NCBI GenBank assembly: GCA_007570945.1
Contig: RKSH01000050.1
Span: forward strand, 1-8,887
Length of the DNA: 8,887 bases
DNA from: Gammaproteobacteria bacterium
Lineage (GTDB): Bacteria > Pseudomonadota > Gammaproteobacteria > Arenicellales > Spongiicolonaceae
Direction of reading: 5' to 3'
Part shown: positions 5,635 through 8,887 of the stretch, piece after piece
Numbering within the stretch: position 1 is the first letter of the stretch
Layout: every line of letters begins with the position of its first letter
Made by a program: the position numbers and the translations under genes
Notes under the pieces: model-generated
What the model saw: only the letters and a program-made list of their open reading frames with translations
The model's database searches: none
Told to the model about the DNA's origin: nothing

Positions 5635-6405
5635 TCAGGCGGTGACGCTGATGTGGTTAATGTCGGCCGCCACCACGTGGGCGAGAGGCGCGATGTCGTC
5701 GGGGCCGCCGGCGCCGCTCAACACGCCCACCGCCACCGCGCCGGCGTCCACCGCCATGCGCAAATCGGCGGCGGTGTCGCCCACCACCATCACCTTGTCC
5801 GTCGCCACGCCGAGCCGGCCGGCGATCTCAAGCAGCAGCAGCGGCGACGGTTTGGCCGGCAGGCCGTCGTCGCCGCAAACCACCAATTGCACCAGTTGCG
5901 CCGCGCCGCCAAGGCCGAGTTGCGCCAGCGCCGCCTCGGTGGGCGCGCGGTCGTCGCTGGTGGCCACCGCCACTTGCAGGCCGGCTTCGGTGAGCGCGGT
6001 GAACAGTTTCGGCAGGTCGGCCAGCGGCCTCACCGCCGCCGGCGCCGATGCGCCGCGCGCGCCGGGGGCGAATGATTCCTGCACCAACCGCTCGGCCTCG
6101 CCCCAGGGAAAACCGTGCTGGAACAAAACCGCCGCCGCAATGGTGTCCAACTTTGCCATGGGCGAACAGGCGAACGGGCTGTTGCCGTTGATTTTGCCGG
6201 CGTCTTTGTCGTAGCCCAATGTGCGCAGCAGCGCCCGCGACAATTTTTCGCCGCCGCCGGCTTTTTGCACCAGCGCATCGCAGGCGCCGAGCACCCGCCC
6301 GCCCCACAAAAGATGAAAGTCCACCAGCGTCCCGTCCTTGTCAAACACCACCGCGTCCACGGCGTAACTTTTGCCCGCCACCTTGACCGTCGCCACCGTC
6401 CTCAC
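5635..6405 (-). CDS. HAD-superfamily phosphatase (phosphoglycolate phosphatase-like)
   Basis: A 256-residue haloacid dehalogenase-type hydrolase. Motif I is FDKDGTLVD (21-29), with nucleophile Asp22 and acid/base Asp24. Motif II is the Ser/Thr in VATSDDR (147-153). Motif III is Lys185 in AKPSP. Motif IV is GDTAADL (209-215), with Asp210 and Asp214 for Mg2+. The roughly 120 residues between motifs I and II form a helical C1 cap, as in Gph-like phosphatases, so a small phosphorylated metabolite is the likely substrate. Its identity cannot be read from sequence. GTG 6405 overlaps the ispG stop as GTGA and gives a natural N-terminus before the first beta strand; GTG 6396 is an alternative. Its own stop is two bases before glnS. 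The neighbourhood (isoprenoid enzyme upstream, tRNA synthetase downstream) does not reveal the substrate. Confidence 0.88.
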   Translation of the reverse strand: MRTVATVKVAGKSYAVDAVVFDKDGTLVDFHLLWGGRVLGACDALVQKAGGGEKLSRALLRTLGYDKDAGKINGNSPFACSPMAKLDTIAAAVLFQHGFPWGEAERLVQESFAPGARGASAPAAVRPLADLPKLFTALTEAGLQVAVATSDDRAPTEAALAQLGLGGAAQLVQLVVCGDDGLPAKPSPLLLLEIAGRLGVATDKVMVVGDTAADLRMAVDAGAVAVGVLSGAGGPDDIAPLAHVVAADINHISVTA

Positions 6406-7541
6406 CCCGCTTCGATCATCGCGTCCAGTTCTTTTTTCAGGCGCGGCAGAATTTCGTCGTAGCCAAAGGCGCCGATTTTTTTCTCGCCGCGCTTCAGGTT
6501 CACAAAACGCGGCCCGCACCACAGGCCCAAGTCGGCCTCGTCGGTTTCGCCGGGGCCGTTCACCCGGCAGCCCATCACGGCGATGGTGACGGCGTGGTTT
6601 TTTGCCCGGGCCGCCAGCGCGCGCACTTTTTCGGCGAGCTCCACAAAAGATTCGTTTTCCACCCGCGCGCAACTGGGGCAACTGATGATGTTGAGTCCGC
6701 CGGGGTTGAAACGCACCACGCTGCGCACGCGGTTGTTTTTAATGTCATCCAAAATGGCGCGGCCGGCCTCCACTTCCTCGTGCTTGCGCGCGTTGGGCAG
6801 GGTGAGCGACACGCGAATGGTGTCGCCGATGCCGCGCCCGATTAACTGCTCAAACGCGATGCGCGTTTTAATGACGCCGTGCGGCGGCAGGCCGGCCTCG
6901 GTGACGCCGAGGTGCAGCGGCACTTCCGGCCGCTGGCCGGCGAAGCGGCGGTTGGCGTCCACCACTTTTGCCGGGTCGGAATCCTTCAGCGAGACGCAGT
7001 AGCGGGTGAAGCCGGCATCGTCCAGCGCCGCACAGTGCGCCAGCGCGCTGGCCACCATGGGCGCCACTTTGTCGCCGGCCGGGAATTGTTCACGCAGCGC
7101 CGGGTCCACCGAGCCGCCGTTCACGCCGATGCGGAGCGCGCAGTCGTTTTCGCCGGCGATGTCGGCGAGGAATTTCACCTTGTCCCGCCACGCCCGGCCG
7201 CGCTGGTGGTGGTACAGGTGGCCGGGGTTGTAGCGCAGTTTGTCCACCAGCGGCGCGCAGGCGGCGGCGATGCGGTAGTTTTCCTGCAAGTCCACGGCCA
7301 GGTTGGCGCCCTCGGTGCGCGCGCGAATCTCAGAGAGCGCGGCGGCGTCGGCTTTGCTGTCCACCGCGATGCGCACCAGGCCGGCGCCGGCGGCGCTGAG
7401 TTGGTTCACCTGCGCGGCGCAGGCTTTGGCGTCGCGGGTGGCGACGGCGCACATGCTCTGCACGGCGATGGGATTGCCGCCGCCGATGGCGAGGCCGCCG
7501 ATGGCGACGGCGCGGGTGGGGTTGCGGGTGGCGGTGCTCAT
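6402..7541 (-). CDS. ispG: 4-hydroxy-3-methylbut-2-enyl diphosphate synthase (MEP pathway)
   Basis: A 379-residue 4Fe-4S enzyme that converts MEcPP to HMBPP in the methylerythritol phosphate route to isoprenoids. The N-terminal TIM barrel has VAIGGLAIGGGNPIAVQSMC (12-31), LRIGVNGGSV (136-145), LHLGVTEAG (209-217) and IGDTIRVSLT (238-247). The C-terminal Fe-S domain has CPSC (Cys288, Cys291) and GCRVNGPGE (Cys325, Glu332), matching the three-Cys-plus-Glu cluster ligation with the same spacing as E. coli IspG. Two stretches differ from the usual proteobacterial form: YNPGHLYHHQRGRAWRD (104-120) replaces the short NPGN-type loop, and LGLWCGPRFVNLKRG (338-352) lies near the C-terminus. I recall similar forms in Planctomycetes and relatives, but this is from memory. 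It is the first gene of the four-gene operon; ATG 7541 is chosen because the frame upstream is antisense to birA. Confidence 0.94.
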   Translation of the reverse strand: MSTATRNPTRAVAIGGLAIGGGNPIAVQSMCAVATRDAKACAAQVNQLSAAGAGLVRIAVDSKADAAALSEIRARTEGANLAVDLQENYRIAAACAPLVDKLRYNPGHLYHHQRGRAWRDKVKFLADIAGENDCALRIGVNGGSVDPALREQFPAGDKVAPMVASALAHCAALDDAGFTRYCVSLKDSDPAKVVDANRRFAGQRPEVPLHLGVTEAGLPPHGVIKTRIAFEQLIGRGIGDTIRVSLTLPNARKHEEVEAGRAILDDIKNNRVRSVVRFNPGGLNIISCPSCARVENESFVELAEKVRALAARAKNHAVTIAVMGCRVNGPGETDEADLGLWCGPRFVNLKRGEKKIGAFGYDEILPRLKKELDAMIEAG

Positions 7542-7578
7542 GACGGTGGCGGCGGTGACGGTAGGATACACTGAATTA
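7542..7578. promoter_or_regulatory. 37-bp divergent promoter region between ispG and birA
   Basis: For birA, TACACT (7567-7572, plus strand, 4 of 6) ends six bases before ATG 7579. For ispG, TATCCT (7568-7563, minus strand, 4 of 6) lies 21 nt before ATG 7541. The two candidate -10 boxes overlap by two bases, so polymerase binding would be mutually exclusive. Neither has a convincing -35. AGGA at 7563-7566 is 12 nt from the birA ATG, too far for a normal Shine-Dalgarno. Confidence 0.35.
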
Positions 7579-8337
7579 ATGAATGCCGGGATGCTGAGTC
7601 GCGACGCGGTACTGGCGCACTTAAATGACGCCGCCGCCGGGATGGCGGTGACCGTGGTGCGCGAGGTGGACTCCACCAACGCCCGGCTGTTGGCGCGCGG
7701 GCGCCAGGCCGAGGTGTGCATCGCCGAGGCGCAGACCGCCGGCCGCGGCCGCCTGGGCCGCACGTGGCATGCCGCCGCCGGCAGCAGCGTTCTGTTGTCG
7801 CTGGCGTGGAGATTTGCATCGGCGGCGGCCCTCGGCGGGCTTAGTCTGGCGGCGGCGGTGGGCGTTTGCCGCGCGCTGGAGTCGCTGGGCGTCACCGCTG
7901 TCGGCGTCAAGTGGCCCAACGACCTGGTCGCCGCCGGGCGCGGCAAGGTGGGCGGAATTCTGGTGCAGAGCCGCGCCCTGGGGGATGGCGTTTTGGCCGT
8001 GGCGGGGGTCGGCGTGAATGTCTGTTTTGACGGCGCGGAGTCCGGCCATGGCGGCGTGGACCTGGCCGCGCTGGGCTGCAAAGTGGACCGCAACCGTCTT
8101 GCCGCCGCCGTGGTGAATGAGTGGTGCGCCGCCTTCACCGAGTTTGCCGCGCGCGGTTTCGGCGCGTTCCGCGACAGTTGGCTGGCGCGCCATGTGTACG
8201 CCGGCGCCGCCGTGGTCACCGCCGATGGCCGGCGCGGGCGCATTAAAACCGTGGACGCAACCGGCGCGCTGGTGGTGGACGATGCCGGCGGCGGCTTCAC
8301 CGTCAGCGGCGGCGAAGTGCGGCTGGTGGAGTCGTGA
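7579..8337 (+). CDS. birA: Biotin-[acetyl-CoA-carboxylase] ligase, lacking the HTH repressor domain
   Basis: A 252-residue cytosolic enzyme that makes biotinyl-5'-AMP and transfers biotin to the carrier lysine of acetyl-CoA carboxylase (and other carboxylases). VVREVDSTN (26-34), the ATP/biotin loop GRGRLGR (55-61), KWPND (111-115), the catalytic Lys123 in KVGGILVQ and GVGVNV (143-148) are all present. An SH3-like C-terminal domain covers about 205-252. The protein begins almost directly at the catalytic domain, so the N-terminal winged helix that lets E. coli BirA (about 321 residues) repress the bio operon is absent; it should be an enzyme only. The frame is open upstream to 7303, but that part is antisense to ispG, and ATG 7579 is the first start outside it. 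ATG 7591 is an alternative. It is coupled to coaX by a GTGA overlap. Confidence 0.93.
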   Translation: MNAGMLSRDAVLAHLNDAAAGMAVTVVREVDSTNARLLARGRQAEVCIAEAQTAGRGRLGRTWHAAAGSSVLLSLAWRFASAAALGGLSLAAAVGVCRALESLGVTAVGVKWPNDLVAAGRGKVGGILVQSRALGDGVLAVAGVGVNVCFDGAESGHGGVDLAALGCKVDRNRLAAAVVNEWCAAFTEFAARGFGAFRDSWLARHVYAGAAVVTADGRRGRIKTVDATGALVVDDAGGGFTVSGGEVRLVES

Positions 8338-8887
8338 ACCTGTACCTTGACCTCGGCAACTCGGCGCTCAAGTGGAGCGCCGCGCCGGCGCCGGAAACCC
8401 GGCCGGCGCGGGTGGAGTTCGGCGCCGATTTCAGCGCGCAACTGGCGGCGGCCTGGGCGGCGTTGCCGGTGCCGCAGCGGGTGGCGGCGGTGACGGTGGC
8501 ATCGGCGCGGGATTTTGCGGCGGCGGCGGCGGTGGCGGACTCGCTGTGGGGAATGGCGGTGGAGCCGGTGGCGGCGGCGGCGCGGGGGTTCGGCGTGGTG
8601 AATCAATACACGGCGCCGGCGACCCTCGGCGCCGACCGCTGGGCGGCGCTGGTGGCGGCGCGCCGAATGGCGGACACGGCGGCGGCGGTGGTGGACTGCG
8701 GGACGGCGTGGACGGTGGACGCGCTTAGTGCAGCGGGTGAGTTCACCGGCGGGGTGATATTGGCGGCGCCAACGGCGGCGGCGGCGGCGGTGGCCGGCAG
8801 TGCGGCGGCGTTGGCGGCGGCTCCGGTGACGGTGGATGCGGCGCCGCCGTCGCCGTTTGCGCTGGACACCGCCGGGGGGGTGGCGGC
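8334..8887 (+). CDS. coaX: Type III pantothenate kinase, partial (3' end outside window)
   Basis: The first 184 residues of CoaX, which phosphorylates pantothenate in the first step of coenzyme A synthesis. GTG 8334 overlaps the birA stop; the birA-coaX order (sometimes a fusion) is common in Proteobacteria. LYLDLGNSALKW (3-14) is the DxGN(T/S) phosphate-binding motif. NQYTAPATLGADRWAALVAA (90-109) includes the catalytic Asp101. VVDCGTAWTVDAL (119-131) holds Asp121 of the monovalent-cation site and the GTAxT motif. GEFTGGVILAAP (135-146) is where family members normally have GGxIxPG, and here Pro-Gly is replaced by Ala-Ala. The following helix is almost all Ala/Val, encoded by GCG-rich runs. 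The start is certain from the motif at residue 6. Activity is probable but the Ala-Ala change makes it worth testing. Confidence 0.88.
   Translation, partial: MNLYLDLGNSALKWSAAPAPETRPARVEFGADFSAQLAAAWAALPVPQRVAAVTVASARDFAAAAAVADSLWGMAVEPVAAAARGFGVVNQYTAPATLGADRWAALVAARRMADTAAAVVDCGTAWTVDALSAAGEFTGGVILAAPTAAAAAVAGSAAALAAAPVTVDAAPPSPFALDTAGGVA

Noticed and set aside
7542..8606. Long minus-strand frame extending ispG upstream through the birA region
   Set aside because: It is antisense to a motif-complete birA, is rich in Arg/Pro/Ser/Thr, and has no family-like content; IspG begins normally at 7541.
8372..8869. Gly/Arg-rich and Ala/Thr-rich frames overlapping coaX on both strands
   Set aside because: Products of GCG/GGC triplet runs; the coaX frame contains all ordered motifs.

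Overview
This 8.9 kb window is a compact, GC-rich stretch of bacterial chromosome carrying mostly conserved housekeeping genes. Glutaminyl-tRNA synthetase, an MltD-type lipoprotein with LysM domains and an adjacent birA-coaX pair point to a Gram-negative bacterium, most likely Pseudomonadota and perhaps gammaproteobacterial. The IspG is not of the usual proteobacterial kind, so the taxon stays open. I see no insertion sequences, CRISPR array, tRNA, rRNA or phage genes.

Layout. (1) 1-521, minus strand: an unrecognised hydrophilic reading frame runs into a second frame with a CxxC...CxxC zinc ribbon that leaves the window. An imperfect 25/24-bp tandem repeat at the junction contains one surplus base, and removing it would fuse the two into one gene. 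(2) 569-1753, minus: a class V PLP enzyme without the desulfurase cysteine. (3) 1754-1947: divergent promoter region. (4) 1948-3423, plus: mltD, a lipoprotein lytic transglycosylase. (5) 3424-3542: convergent gap filled by a 21-bp-period tandem repeat. (6) 3543-7541, minus: a tightly packed operon transcribed ispG, HAD phosphatase, glnS, VOC protein, with junctions of 4-nt overlap, 2-nt gap and 4-nt overlap. (7) 7542-7578: a 37-bp divergent promoter region. (8) 7579-8887, plus: birA and coaX, overlapping by 4 nt; coaX is cut by the window end.

Functionally, the genes cover isoprenoid precursor synthesis (ispG), translation (glnS), cofactor metabolism (birA for biotin attachment, coaX for coenzyme A), peptidoglycan turnover (mltD) and poorly assigned small-molecule enzymes (PLP enzyme, HAD phosphatase, VOC protein). 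No single pathway joins them; the operon looks like a co-expressed growth-related cluster.

The observations most worth checking are the one-base break in the zinc-ribbon gene, the six-unit 21-bp repeat between mltD and the VOC gene, a perfect 12-bp-arm inverted repeat inside glnS, -10 boxes placed so that several mRNAs would start at or very near the start codon, and a missing Pro-Gly motif in CoaX. I found no clear evidence for a wholly new multi-gene system.
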